48,428 nucleotides of DNA from Paludibacteraceae bacterium (lineage in GTDB: Bacteria; Bacteroidota; Bacteroidia; Bacteroidales; Paludibacteraceae): assembly GCA_905235505.1 (NCBI GenBank), contig CAJOMJ010000008.1, positions 1-48,428 on the forward strand, in the 5' to 3' direction. The notes beneath the pieces were generated by a model, which worked only from the letters and a program-made list of their open reading frames with translations, was not told the DNA's origin and did not search any database. The position numbers and the translations under genes were made by a program. Shown piece after piece: positions 10,017 to 18,624 of the stretch; position 1 is the first letter of the stretch; every line of letters starts with the position of its first letter.

Positions 10017-11375
10017 GTGAGAAAGAGGCTTCAGATATTACTTGTTTTAGTCGCAGCATCCGTGGTAGGTATGATTACTTCTTCGGGTAAGATTGGTCCT
10101 GCGAGTGTGTCTGCGCAGGCGGTTACCGCTCCGGACGCATATGAACTGCCCAATCCGACAGGAATAGATCATGTGTTCATATTCAAGGATTTGACCGATG
10201 CAGTAATAAAGACCCAGGCTAACATTGACAAGCTATACAGAATGAATGGTGCTGACTCAGTCTTTGCGTATTCGGGTATGGACAAATGGGTGAATATGGA
10301 AGACAACACGGGCTACATAGTGTATGCGGGTGGAGTGCGCGAGACATTCTGGGTGATTGACTATTCCAACTATAAACTTGAGTTCAACGCTCTTAATGCA
10401 GATATTGACTATACAGAGCGCTGCACAGAGACAAAACTGATACTGGACGGCAACCTGCCTGAGTTATCATATCGCACGCAGTATGGTTCGAAACAGATAA
10501 TCAGTAGGGAGTGCGAGGTGAGTTACACGACATTGTCGTGGGGCGGCGAAGACTGGCAGGATTCGCTATGCACGGAGACGATGCCGCTGCGAGAGACACT
10601 CATAGCAGGCGCCCCGCTGCGGGACACAGAGTTCACACTTCGCGCAGACCAAATAGCCAAGGCACTGGGTTTGGAGCAAGACTCTGTGGTGAGCGATGTG
10701 TATGAGGCATGTGCCGTGGCTGCCCATCCGACCACAATAACAACTATCAGAGGTACGGAAGCCGAGAATATGCGTACCAATGAGGTTGAGCGTCCGACAG
10801 AGGCAACCCAACTGAAGGGTAGTGCACCGCTTGATATACTATTCAAAGCCAATGGTAACACACCTGTGGCACAATATTACAAGTGGCAGATACTGAAGGG
10901 AAATGACCTTATTGCCCAGCGCAGTGACGAGTCACACCGATATGTGTTTGACGACTTCGGAGAGTTTCGTGTATTGCTTTGGGTAAGCAACGACAAGTGT
11001 CAGTCGGACTCGGTGGAGATAACGGTGTCGGTAAGTACCTCACAACTGGTTGTTCCTAATGTGTTTACGCCCAATGGTGATGGCAGAAACGATGAGTTCC
11101 GTGTTATGTATCGCAGTATCATTGAGTTTGAATGCTGGATATATAACAGATGGGGCAAACTTGTATATCACTGGACAGACCCTGCCAAGGGTTGGGATGG
11201 CACCATCAATGGCAGACCTGCAGCAGAAGGAGCCTATTACTACGTGATACGTGCCAAAGGTGCAGATGCCGAGGCTGACGGTAAATATCATAGGGTTACC
11301 ACCAAACGACCGGCAGATGTTGGTGTGTATCAACTTTCAGGGGACATAAACCTGATACGCGGGACGAAGAAATAA
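10017..11375 (+). CDS. surface protein with CHU_C gliding-motility-type C-terminal domain
   Basis: The 452-residue protein starts at a GTG, 8 nt after serA, which gives a clean signal peptide (RKRLQILLVLVAASVVGM). The middle is beta-rich, with a PKD-like stretch around 270-340. The C-terminal domain from about 345 contains VFTPNGDGRND (349-359), WGKLVYHW and the GTYYY-like EGAYYYVIRAKG motif, the signature of the CHU_C/gliding-motility family (TIGR04131 type), which in Bacteroidota is linked to type IX secretion. No ligand or partner can be read. It may be co-transcribed with serA by proximity only. A start at a later ATG would cut into the signal peptide. Confidence 0.85.
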   Translation: MRKRLQILLVLVAASVVGMITSSGKIGPASVSAQAVTAPDAYELPNPTGIDHVFIFKDLTDAVIKTQANIDKLYRMNGADSVFAYSGMDKWVNMEDNTGYIVYAGGVRETFWVIDYSNYKLEFNALNADIDYTERCTETKLILDGNLPELSYRTQYGSKQIISRECEVSYTTLSWGGEDWQDSLCTETMPLRETLIAGAPLRDTEFTLRADQIAKALGLEQDSVVSDVYEACAVAAHPTTITTIRGTEAENMRTNEVERPTEATQLKGSAPLDILFKANGNTPVAQYYKWQILKGNDLIAQRSDESHRYVFDDFGEFRVLLWVSNDKCQSDSVEITVSVSTSQLVVPNVFTPNGDGRNDEFRVMYRSIIEFECWIYNRWGKLVYHWTDPAKGWDGTINGRPAAEGAYYYVIRAKGADAEADGKYHRVTTKRPADVGVYQLSGDINLIRGTKK

Positions 11376-11405
11376 GTCAGTATTCAGTATTAAGTAAGAT
11401 ATATC

Positions 11406-12086
11406 ATGAAGAGAACACATTTGCTTCTATTGGTACTGCTCATGAGTGCAATAACCATAGAGGCCCAGAATAGCAAGCAACAGGATTGGGCGCAGTTCTA
11501 TAGGTATGCAGAAAGTAATGCCATGATACAATCAGGCGGGTCAGCAAAGCCTAAGGCAGTGTTTATGGGCAACAGCATTACCGACAACTGGGCAAAGCAG
11601 CGTCCTGAGTTTTTCAAGGAGCATAATTTTGCAGGCAGAGGCATAAGTGGTCAGACCAGCAGCGAGATGTTGGTTAGGTTTCAGTCGGATGTGATAGACC
11701 TTCACCCGAAATATGTAGTGATATTGTCGGGAATAAACGACATAGCGCAGAACAACGGCTACATAAGTGAGGAACATATATTGCAGAATATCATATCTAT
11801 GTGCGAACTTGCCAAACTGCACAAGATACGTCCGGTAATCTGCTCTATCACCCCTTGCAAGCGTTTCTCATGGAGAACGGAATTGGTGCCGGCGGAAGTA
11901 ATCGTGTCAATGAACAAGCGTTTGGAGGCGTATGCCAAGAAAAACCATCTGATATATGTGGATTACTGGTCTGCACTTGCAGCAGAAGACGGTGGTATGC
12001 GTGAGGAATACACTACTGACGGATGCCACCTGACGGCTGAAGGATATGCAATAATGGAAGAAATGGTACTGAAAGCAATCAAGTAA
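11406..12086 (+). CDS. secreted SGNH/GDSL-family hydrolase
   Basis: The 226-residue product has a signal peptide (about 1-20, ending IEA) and all four SGNH blocks: GNSIT with nucleophile Ser57, the oxyanion Gly in GISGQTSS (79-86), GIND with Asn111, and DGCH with Asp205 and His208. This arrangement is that of PAF-acetylhydrolase-like lipases/esterases and carbohydrate deacetylases; the substrate is not deducible. It is probably exported to the periplasm or beyond. It lies 30 nt after the CHU_C gene and is the last gene before the hairpin at 12214-12245. Confidence 0.9.
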   Translation: MKRTHLLLLVLLMSAITIEAQNSKQQDWAQFYRYAESNAMIQSGGSAKPKAVFMGNSITDNWAKQRPEFFKEHNFAGRGISGQTSSEMLVRFQSDVIDLHPKYVVILSGINDIAQNNGYISEEHILQNIISMCELAKLHKIRPVICSITPCKRFSWRTELVPAEVIVSMNKRLEAYAKKNHLIYVDYWSALAAEDGGMREEYTTDGCHLTAEGYAIMEEMVLKAIK

Positions 12087-12213
12087 TGAGTAGAGAATGA
12101 ACAAAATGATATTGCGTGGATTAAGAATATTATAATGAGTGCATTAAAGAACTATTGCAATGCAATCCTGATATCAAAATGCATGAGTTGCCGATAATAT
12201 AGTGGCAAAGACA

Positions 12214-12245
12214 AAGAAACGAGTCTTAAGAGAGACTCGTTTCTT
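12214..12245. terminator. bidirectional intrinsic terminator between converging units
   Basis: A perfect 13-bp inverted repeat (AAGAAACGAGTCT at 12214-12226 and its complement at 12233-12245) encloses a 6-nt loop. It lies between the ends of the GDSL hydrolase (plus) and the M3 peptidase (minus), where both units need to stop. The flanks are A/T-rich but have no long T run. Confidence 0.75.
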
Positions 12246-12264
12246 ATACTAAACACTATGCTTC

Positions 12265-12288
12265 AGCTTAGGGTGAGCTTAGGGTGAG
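12265..12288. repeat. tandem 11-nt repeat AGCTTAGGGTG, copy 1 of a dispersed pair
   Basis: Two tandem copies of AGCTTAGGGTG occupy 12265-12286 and are followed by AG. The same 22 nt occurs in inverse orientation at 24294-24315. This copy ends 8 nt from the M3 peptidase stop codon, on its downstream side. I know no function for it. Confidence 0.85.
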
Positions 12289-12295
12289 GAGATTG

Positions 12296-14455
12296 CTATT
12301 TTATCACTATAGCCTTAATACCATCGCGTTCCATGAGAGCATTGATGGTGGGTTCGCCGCCACGGAAGCGCTTGTAGAGTTCTATTGGTTTCTCTGTTCC
12401 GCCACGCTCAAGAATATTCTCACGGAAGAGTTTAGCGGCTTTCTTGTCGAAGATAGAGCCATTCTTCTTTGCAGCTTCTTTGAACACAGAGAAAGCGTCA
12501 GCATCCAACAGTTCGGAGTACTTGTATGAGTAGTAGCCGGCGGCATAACCACCAGAGAAGATGTGAGTGAAGGCAGTCTCCATCTGTGTTCCGGGTACAT
12601 TGGGGAGTATCTGTACTTGCTCCATCGCCTTATTTCCGAAGTCGATAACTGCATCTTGCATAGTCTGACACTCATTGACTTCGAAAGGAGCGGTGAGTGT
12701 GTGCCATGCCATATCAAGATATCCGAAACTAAGCTGGCGGACACAAGCATAGGCAGCATGGTAGTTGGAAGAAGCTTTTATCTTGTCAATCAGTTCCTGC
12801 GGCATTTTCTCTCCTGTCTTATAATGGCGGGCAAAAGTGTCGAGAAACTCTTTCTCGTCGATGAAGTTCTCGTTGAATTGTGACGGAAGTTCCACGAAGT
12901 CGCGCGGCACATTGGTTCCCGACATTGCAGAGTATTGACAGCGAGTGAGCATACCATGAAGTCCGTGCCCGAACTCATGAAGGAAAGTGCGCACTTCGTC
13001 GTAGGAGAGTAGGGCGGGCTTGTCGGCAGTAGGACGGGTGAAGTTCATTACGTTGACGATATGCGGACGATGGTCTTTTTTGCCTTCCATATACTGCGGC
13101 TGGAAATCGTTCATCCACGCACCGCCACGCTTACCCTCGCGCGGGTGGAAATCAGCATAATAGACAGCAAGGAATTTACCTTTTTCATCAAACACTTCGT
13201 AAGCATATACTTCTGGGTTATATACCGGGATGTTCTTATTCTCCTTGAAAGTGATACCATAAAGACGGTTAGCAAGTCCGAATACACCTTGCTGCACTGC
13301 ATCGAGAGGGAAGTATTGACGGATCTCATCATCGCTGACAGAGTATTTCTCGTTCTTGAGTTTCTTGGAGTAGTAACTCCAGTCCCAAGCCTGCAATTGT
13401 CCATAGAAACCTTGCTGTTGGGCAAACTCTTGCAGTTCTTTCACCTCGTTATGAGCAACGGGCATGTAGTTGTCGCGCAGTTGGTCGAGCAGTTTATATA
13501 CGTTTTCTTTGGTCTCTGCCATAGTCTTTACGAGGGCTTTGTCTGCATAGGTCTGCTTGTCGAAGAGTTGTGCGAGTTCAAGACGTGTATTGACGATATC
13601 GATTATAATCTGAGTGTTGTCGTACTCTCCCCCGATGCAACGCGTATTGTAAGCAGTATAGAGCTCACGGCGGATATCACGGTTGTTGCAATCTTGCATA
13701 ACAGGGATGTAAGTGGTAGGCTTGAGGTCAAGCAACCAACCATTAAGACCTTTCTTGGCAGCGTTGTCTTTGAGCATTTGCTTTGTATCGTCATTTAGTC
13801 CGTTGATGTCTTGCTCATTAGTGACGAGCATGGTCCAAGCATTGGTGGCCTTGAGTACATTCTGTCCGTACTGTAGAGTAAGTTTGCTCAGACGCGCAGA
13901 CAATTCCTTGTATTTCAGTTTGTTTTCGGGAGTCAGGTTGGCGCCATTGTTGGCAAAACTCTCATATATGTCGTCAAGCATCTTGCTCTGCTCTTTGTTA
14001 AGGCGGAGTTTGTCTTTGCTGTCGTAAACGGTTTTGATGCGTTGGAAGAGTTTCTCATTGAGTCTGATAGTTGCACTGTACTCCGACATCTTGGGAGAGA
14101 GTTCCATCTCAATCTTCTGCAATTCGTCGTTGGTCTCTGCACTGGTCAGATTGTAGAAACATGAAGCCACCACAGAGAGCATCTGTCCGGATTTCTCATA
14201 AGCCTCAATGGTGTTTTGAAAAGTAGGAGCTTTGGAATTGTTGGCGATAGCGTCTATCTCCTCGAGTCCTTGACGCATAGCCTCTTCGAATGCGGGCATG
14301 TAGTGCTCGGGACGAATCTCGTTGAATGGGTAGGTGCCGTGCGGTGTCTTCCAGTTCTTGTAATTGAAGAACGGATTGCCGGCATTGGAGTTGTCCGCAG
14401 CAAAGGCGGACAAAGAAGTTGCAACAAGTGCCATAATAATAAATGTCTTTTTCAT
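12296..14455 (-). CDS. dcp: exported M3-family metallopeptidase (peptidyl-dipeptidase Dcp/oligopeptidase A-like)
   Basis: The 719-residue protein has a signal peptide (about 1-20, ending AFAA) and the zincin motif HEFGH (493-497), with a third ligand expected at Glu522 in FVELPSQFNEN. Length and sequence follow bacterial Dcp, which removes C-terminal dipeptides, rather than the shorter PepF. The signal peptide places it in the periplasm or at the outer membrane, where it would degrade peptides from protein breakdown. It is the last gene of the long minus-strand run, 21 nt after the CBM9-like gene, and its transcript would stop at the hairpin 12214-12245. Dcp versus oligopeptidase A is hard to separate by eye. 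Confidence 0.9.
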   Translation of the reverse strand: MKKTFIIMALVATSLSAFAADNSNAGNPFFNYKNWKTPHGTYPFNEIRPEHYMPAFEEAMRQGLEEIDAIANNSKAPTFQNTIEAYEKSGQMLSVVASCFYNLTSAETNDELQKIEMELSPKMSEYSATIRLNEKLFQRIKTVYDSKDKLRLNKEQSKMLDDIYESFANNGANLTPENKLKYKELSARLSKLTLQYGQNVLKATNAWTMLVTNEQDINGLNDDTKQMLKDNAAKKGLNGWLLDLKPTTYIPVMQDCNNRDIRRELYTAYNTRCIGGEYDNTQIIIDIVNTRLELAQLFDKQTYADKALVKTMAETKENVYKLLDQLRDNYMPVAHNEVKELQEFAQQQGFYGQLQAWDWSYYSKKLKNEKYSVSDDEIRQYFPLDAVQQGVFGLANRLYGITFKENKNIPVYNPEVYAYEVFDEKGKFLAVYYADFHPREGKRGGAWMNDFQPQYMEGKKDHRPHIVNVMNFTRPTADKPALLSYDEVRTFLHEFGHGLHGMLTRCQYSAMSGTNVPRDFVELPSQFNENFIDEKEFLDTFARHYKTGEKMPQELIDKIKASSNYHAAYACVRQLSFGYLDMAWHTLTAPFEVNECQTMQDAVIDFGNKAMEQVQILPNVPGTQMETAFTHIFSGGYAAGYYSYKYSELLDADAFSVFKEAAKKNGSIFDKKAAKLFRENILERGGTEKPIELYKRFRGGEPTINALMERDGIKAIVIK

Positions 14456-14476
14456 CTTATAAATAGTTGTTGATTA

Positions 14477-15121
14477 CTAATTAAGGAGTAGTTCTTGAAA
14501 GAACTCAGGTCTATGAAAGTCAGGGGAGGGCGTATTGATAGGAGCCCATGAAAGATAGTGCATAGCCGATGTGTCATCAGCACACTTGTAGAAGTTGCAC
14601 TTAATGGAGCGGGTTGACTTCGGTTCGATGCCAAGTATTGAGAAAGGAACAGCAACGCATAGATCCCACGTGAACTGTCCATCAATCTCACAGAACGGGC
14701 GACTGCCGAGCGATGAGTAACGCTTTATCTGTTGCAGTTCCTGTTTGTCAAGGTGTTGAACGTCTTCAGTCCTGGAAAGTCTTCTTGAAGCAGAGCATGT
14801 CCCGATGCAGTTAAATTCAAGATTGATATAATGTTTTCCATCGGGCAGCAGGCAGAAGAACTCAACACACGAGTCCTTATATACATCGGCATTGTCTTCT
14901 GTATAAACGGCTTTGAGCATAATACCATTGACATGCCATTTTATATATAAGGTGTTTTCAGTATGTGCGAGCATGACGGATGTGAGGGGTTTGTATGGAA
15001 ACTGCTGCTGCCAATTGATTTGGTCAATGGAGAGACAGAGTCCTGTGTCGTCAAGCATCGCATTGATCTGTTCGATGCTTTTATCCTTCAGCGAAGGGCA
15101 ATATGGTATAACGGGAGTCAT
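14477..15121 (-). CDS. carbohydrate-binding family 9-like protein
   Basis: The 214-residue product has no signal peptide. The segments LYIKWHVNG, DSCVEFFCLLPDGKHYINLEFN and the terminal LSWAPINTPSPDFHRPEFF match the CBM9-like (DOMON-related) family seen in many Bacteroidales; the last motif is especially typical. Family members are often appended to sugar-active enzymes, but stand-alone copies like this one have no assigned role. It sits 32 nt after the DUF4837 lipoprotein and 21 nt before the M3 peptidase, in the same run. Confidence 0.8.
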   Translation of the reverse strand: MTPVIPYCPSLKDKSIEQINAMLDDTGLCLSIDQINWQQQFPYKPLTSVMLAHTENTLYIKWHVNGIMLKAVYTEDNADVYKDSCVEFFCLLPDGKHYINLEFNCIGTCSASRRLSRTEDVQHLDKQELQQIKRYSSLGSRPFCEIDGQFTWDLCVAVPFSILGIEPKSTRSIKCNFYKCADDTSAMHYLSWAPINTPSPDFHRPEFFQELLLN

Positions 15122-15153
15122 GTGATTATGTATGTTAGAGTTCTACAGAAAGG

Positions 15154-16176
15154 TTATTTTACCTCAACCTCTTTCAGTTGGTTGATTTCCTGCGGCAACT
15201 TGAGAGTGTAGAGTATGGCTTCTGCCTGTCGGAGTTGGTTGCGTTTTTTTTGTCCGGGAGCAAAGACAAACACTTCTGCTGTAATAACACGCTGGTTAAT
15301 CTCGTCTATTCTTGTATGCTGGACAAAGGGTCCGCCCATAGCCTCTCCGCCTTGCATTTTCCACAATCCTCTCAATTCGGCGCACCACCGATTATTGACG
15401 TTGATGGCAGTCCACTCGGGCGGAATGTGTTTGTATTCAGTGCCCATATATGTTCCTTCCAATGAAGCAGAGATGTTGTTCCCGAGCACTTCGTCACGTT
15501 TCTGAAGCAGAGCCTCGCGTGTCAGTTGTTCCTCGCTGGTATATGGGTATGACCAGATTATCAGGTCTCTTCTGAGACTGCCTCCGTCGTTTACAGCCCA
15601 CACAAGATTGGCAGAGTCGCGCACCAAAAGGTAGTCAGCGGGTACGCAGATATCTGCTCCGAAGCGGTGCTGCACAGCCTCGCGGGTGTCTGTGGCCTTA
15701 TAGTTGCGATAGAATCGTCCTTGACGGCTTATTTCCTCGCGTACGAACCATGAACGTATCTGCTTTTTGTTTTCTTCAAAGAGTAGGTTGAACTCTTCTT
15801 CATTCGGACACTGCACATGGCAAACAGCCTGAGGTTGGGAATATACGTTTGTCAGATATTTGACCTTGCATTGCGTGTACCTGTCAGGATTAATATCAAC
15901 ATAGAGGATGTTGCGGGTAGGTTTGAGGAAGTTATCAAAGAGTTGGGGCGATACTTGTGAGACAGAAAAATAAGGCTCCATCTGTGGCAGACACGGCATG
16001 TCCGCTGCCATGCAACTTTTTATGCTGTCGCCTGTAGGACCTTCCCAAATTGGTTTGTCAATTACAACCAGCATCTCATATATGCTACCGGTGGCACTTG
16101 TCAGTGTACGACCAGTGTCTTTGCAGCCGTATAATACACAACTTAGTATGCAGAGGATAAAGAATGAACGCTTCAT
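15154..16176 (-). CDS. DUF4837-family lipoprotein
   Basis: The 340-residue protein starts with a lipoprotein signal ending in LYGC (Cys18). The following segment (YEMLVVIDKPIWEGPTGD) and the later NVNNRWCAELRGLWKM stretch fit the DUF4837 family, which I know only as conserved Bacteroidota lipoproteins of unknown function. It follows pdxA by 38 nt. I see no catalytic motif. Because it is fixed to the envelope and sits among housekeeping genes, a structural or assembly role is possible but unproven. Confidence 0.8.
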   Translation of the reverse strand: MKRSFFILCILSCVLYGCKDTGRTLTSATGSIYEMLVVIDKPIWEGPTGDSIKSCMAADMPCLPQMEPYFSVSQVSPQLFDNFLKPTRNILYVDINPDRYTQCKVKYLTNVYSQPQAVCHVQCPNEEEFNLLFEENKKQIRSWFVREEISRQGRFYRNYKATDTREAVQHRFGADICVPADYLLVRDSANLVWAVNDGGSLRRDLIIWSYPYTSEEQLTREALLQKRDEVLGNNISASLEGTYMGTEYKHIPPEWTAINVNNRWCAELRGLWKMQGGEAMGGPFVQHTRIDEINQRVITAEVFVFAPGQKKRNQLRQAEAILYTLKLPQEINQLKEVEVK

Positions 16177-16214
16177 AAATCAGTGGTTTGAATTGCCAAA
16201 TATATGTAGTTGTA

Positions 16215-17291
16215 TTATATCTCAAGCGGATTTTGTTTTAGCAGTTCGTTCTGCTGTCTGGTGCGGAGTATGTCAATGGCGAGATAGAGTGCATTGCGCA
16301 TTGATGCGGGGTCTGCCTGATTCTTCCCTGCGAGTTCGTAAGCAGTGCCATGATCAGGTGATGTGCGTACTATGCCAAGTCCGGCAGTAAAGTTGACTCC
16401 TGCCATGTCGAGCGACTTGAAGGGTATGAGTGTCTGATCGTGATACATGCCGAGGATAGCATCGAAACTGCTGTATTTTCCTGCACCGAAGAATCCGTCG
16501 GCAGAGTAGGGACCAAATGCCATGATACCCTGCTCACAAGCTTTCTTTATTGCAGGGATGATAACATCCTGTTCTTCTTGACCAAGCAGTCCGCCATCGC
16601 CTGCATGAGGGTTGAGTGCCAGTACGGCAATACGAGGTTTGCGTACGAGGAAGTCGTTTTGCAGGGTGCGATTGAGTGTATTGAGTTTGCTCAGTATTTT
16701 TTCTTCAGTGATGTGTTGCGGCACTTGTGAGATTGGTACATGATTGCAAACCAATGCAACTCTCATCATGTCGCTTACCATCATCATGAGAGAGTCCTCC
16801 TCGTTGCCAAACTTGTGGGTCAGATACTCTGTATGACCTGAGAACTGGAACTTTTCGGACTGTATGTTACGTTTGTTGATAGGTGCAGTTACTATTGCAT
16901 CAACCATTCCTGCCTTCAGGTCATCAGTGGCTCTTGTGAGTGCCATGAGTGATGCTCTGCCTGCTTCGGCAGTATTCTCCGAGAATTTCACAGGAGTGTC
17001 GTCAGCATAGCAGTTGATAATGTTCACTTTGTTTTTCTGACAGTCAGTTGCTTTGCTGATCAGATTGAGTTGCATATTCTGCATTTCTTCGTCAAGCGTG
17101 TGAAGGTGAAGTCTTGCAATATGCATATTACCATAGATGATAGGAGTGCATATCTCGCAGATGTGAGGGTCGCTCACTGCTTTCAATATCACTTCGTATC
17201 CTACTCCGTTCGGGTCGCCGGAGGTAATGGCAATGATGGGAATGTGTTTGGAAACACTATTGTTTGGATGATGTTTTTCAGTATTTTCCAT
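16215..17291 (-). CDS. pdxA: 4-hydroxythreonine-4-phosphate dehydrogenase
   Basis: The 358-residue enzyme oxidises 4-phosphohydroxy-L-threonine in the DXP-dependent pathway to pyridoxal phosphate. Family marks are ITSGDPNGVGYEV (22-34), SGHTEYL with metal ligand His153, ALNPHAGDGG with His229, and MYHDQTLIPFK with His284, followed by GLGIVRTSPDHGTAYELAG. All three expected metal ligands are present. Its ATG lies inside the nitroreductase gene, giving a 14-nt overlap and probable coupling. No later Met would leave the N-terminal motif intact, so the start is well supported. Confidence 0.96.
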   Translation of the reverse strand: MENTEKHHPNNSVSKHIPIIAITSGDPNGVGYEVILKAVSDPHICEICTPIIYGNMHIARLHLHTLDEEMQNMQLNLISKATDCQKNKVNIINCYADDTPVKFSENTAEAGRASLMALTRATDDLKAGMVDAIVTAPINKRNIQSEKFQFSGHTEYLTHKFGNEEDSLMMMVSDMMRVALVCNHVPISQVPQHITEEKILSKLNTLNRTLQNDFLVRKPRIAVLALNPHAGDGGLLGQEEQDVIIPAIKKACEQGIMAFGPYSADGFFGAGKYSSFDAILGMYHDQTLIPFKSLDMAGVNFTAGLGIVRTSPDHGTAYELAGKNQADPASMRNALYLAIDILRTRQQNELLKQNPLEI

Positions 17292-17811
17292 AATGAATCT
17301 TTTCGTATTGTAGTTTGTCTATGTTTATAGGTTTCTTATCTTCAAGTTTGTATCCTATGCTTACTATGCATAGCACTGTGAGATTGTCAGGGATGGCAAG
17401 AAGGCTGCGAATGTACTCGTTTGCTGTAACACTGTCATCTTCGGACAATGTTCTGCCGTTTACTTGCACCCAGCAACCTCCCAGACCTAAATCTTCTGCA
17501 CACAGTAGCATATTAAGTGCAGCAATGGCACCATCGCACTGCCATGTATCAGCGAGTGCAGTGTCTAAACAAACGACAATGCCCAACGGGGAGCCGTTGA
17601 GCATACTACTGCCGTAGGTACGACAAGTTGACATCCTGGTTAGTATATCATGGTCGGTTACAACCACAAACTCCCAAGGATTGAGATGTTTGCCTGATGG
17701 TGAGGCGAGTCCCGCTTGAAGTATGGTCTGTATCTTCTCTGCCTCTATCGGCTTGTTCTGATATTTGCGTATGCTTCTGCGATGCAGTGCTAAATCAAGA
17801 AATGTAGTCAT
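17278..17811 (-). CDS. nitroreductase-family FMN oxidoreductase
   Basis: The 177-residue product has the nitroreductase fold: the N-terminal FMN phosphate-binding RRSIRKY (12-18), ASPSGKHLNPWEFVVV, and a GLGGCWVQV segment near the middle. Such enzymes reduce nitro groups, quinones or other substrates with NAD(P)H; no specific substrate is implied. It lies 32 nt after batE and overlaps the following pdxA gene by 14 nt. It is short but complete for the small nitroreductase subgroup. Confidence 0.88.
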   Translation of the reverse strand: MTTFLDLALHRRSIRKYQNKPIEAEKIQTILQAGLASPSGKHLNPWEFVVVTDHDILTRMSTCRTYGSSMLNGSPLGIVVCLDTALADTWQCDGAIAALNMLLCAEDLGLGGCWVQVNGRTLSEDDSVTANEYIRSLLAIPDNLTVLCIVSIGYKLEDKKPINIDKLQYEKIHYGKY

Positions 17812-17843
17812 ATCTGTTAGAAGTCAATATTCTTTTTCAATCC

Positions 17844-18590
17844 TTAAATTCTCTCTATTGTATTCATTTTTATCCAGCCTCTGTTATCCCCGACTGTTAT
17901 CTCTGCCCAATCTGTGAGTGTGGAACGTATCTTTACTTTTGTACCCTCATGCAGTGTGAAAAGGTCCGTTCCACTTTTGTCAGGACTGGCCTTGACATTC
18001 ACTATTCCCTGCATAACTATCGCCTCCTCACGTGCGGTGTCTCTATGATGCAGTGAGGCGGAGAACCCAAGGCAGCAGAGTGAGAGGAGCAGGGTCAGCC
18101 ATGCCGTATGAAAACCGGTTTTCCTAAGTGCTATGTTTCTTGAGAAAGCAAAGATGAAAGCACCTGCTATCGCCAGAAGAAAGAGAACTATTGAGATTAT
18201 GCTCCACATGCTTTCGTTCAGAAGGTTGCGTAGCGATGTCATCCACTCGGATATAAAGAAAGCATCTTTCTCTTCTATGTTGTCTATAATACGACTTTGG
18301 GCGAACTCAAGGTTGTAGCGCACATCTTTGTCATACGGTTTGAGTCGAAGGGCGCGCTCGTAGTTCAGTATGGCTTTGGCAAGCTCGTTCTGCCGGAAGT
18401 ATGCGTTTCCGATGTTGTAATAGAGTTGTGCTGAGTTAGTTTCCTGCAACATATACTCGTATGCGGCAGCAGCGTCAATATAGTTGCCGTCGGCATACAT
18501 CCGGTTTGCTTCCTCCCATGTGGTCTGAGCATTTACTGCCCCTGACACTATGGTCATCACGATGATAAATAATATTGATATACGTTTCAT
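17844..18590 (-). CDS. batE: BatE aerotolerance protein (TPR and SH3-like)
   Basis: The 248-residue protein has a signal peptide, TPR repeats at about 20-110 (AQLYYNIGNAYFRQNELAKAILNYERAL is the clearest part, given here as AQLYYNIGNAYF), two membrane helices at about 127-147 and 158-176, and a C-terminal bacterial SH3-like domain (NVKASPDKSGT to GWIKMNTIERI). This is the BatE layout. It is thought to act with BatA-D at the envelope in oxygen tolerance or stress survival. The upstream in-frame alternative is a TTG at 18599; I use the ATG at 18590, where MKRISILFI forms the signal start. It follows batD by 13 nt. Confidence 0.88.
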   Translation of the reverse strand: MKRISILFIIVMTIVSGAVNAQTTWEEANRMYADGNYIDAAAAYEYMLQETNSAQLYYNIGNAYFRQNELAKAILNYERALRLKPYDKDVRYNLEFAQSRIIDNIEEKDAFFISEWMTSLRNLLNESMWSIISIVLFLLAIAGAFIFAFSRNIALRKTGFHTAWLTLLLSLCCLGFSASLHHRDTAREEAIVMQGIVNVKASPDKSGTDLFTLHEGTKVKIRSTLTDWAEITVGDNRGWIKMNTIERI

Positions 18591-18600
18591 AAGCGTCAAA

Positions 18601-18624
18601 TCTTCAAATCTTCAAATCTTCAAA
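18601..18624. repeat. 8-nt tandem repeat TCTTCAAA over the batD stop codon
   Basis: Three exact copies of TCTTCAAA, plus a partial copy on the left (TCAAA at 18596-18600), cover the last codons and stop of batD and the batD-batE spacer. On the coding strand the repeat reads TTTGAAGA and encodes EDLK-type residues before TGA. Confidence 0.85.

Noticed and set aside
13061..13798. A plus-strand frame of about 245 codons inside the M3 peptidase
   Set aside because: Antisense to a gene with an intact HEFGH site; no family likeness.
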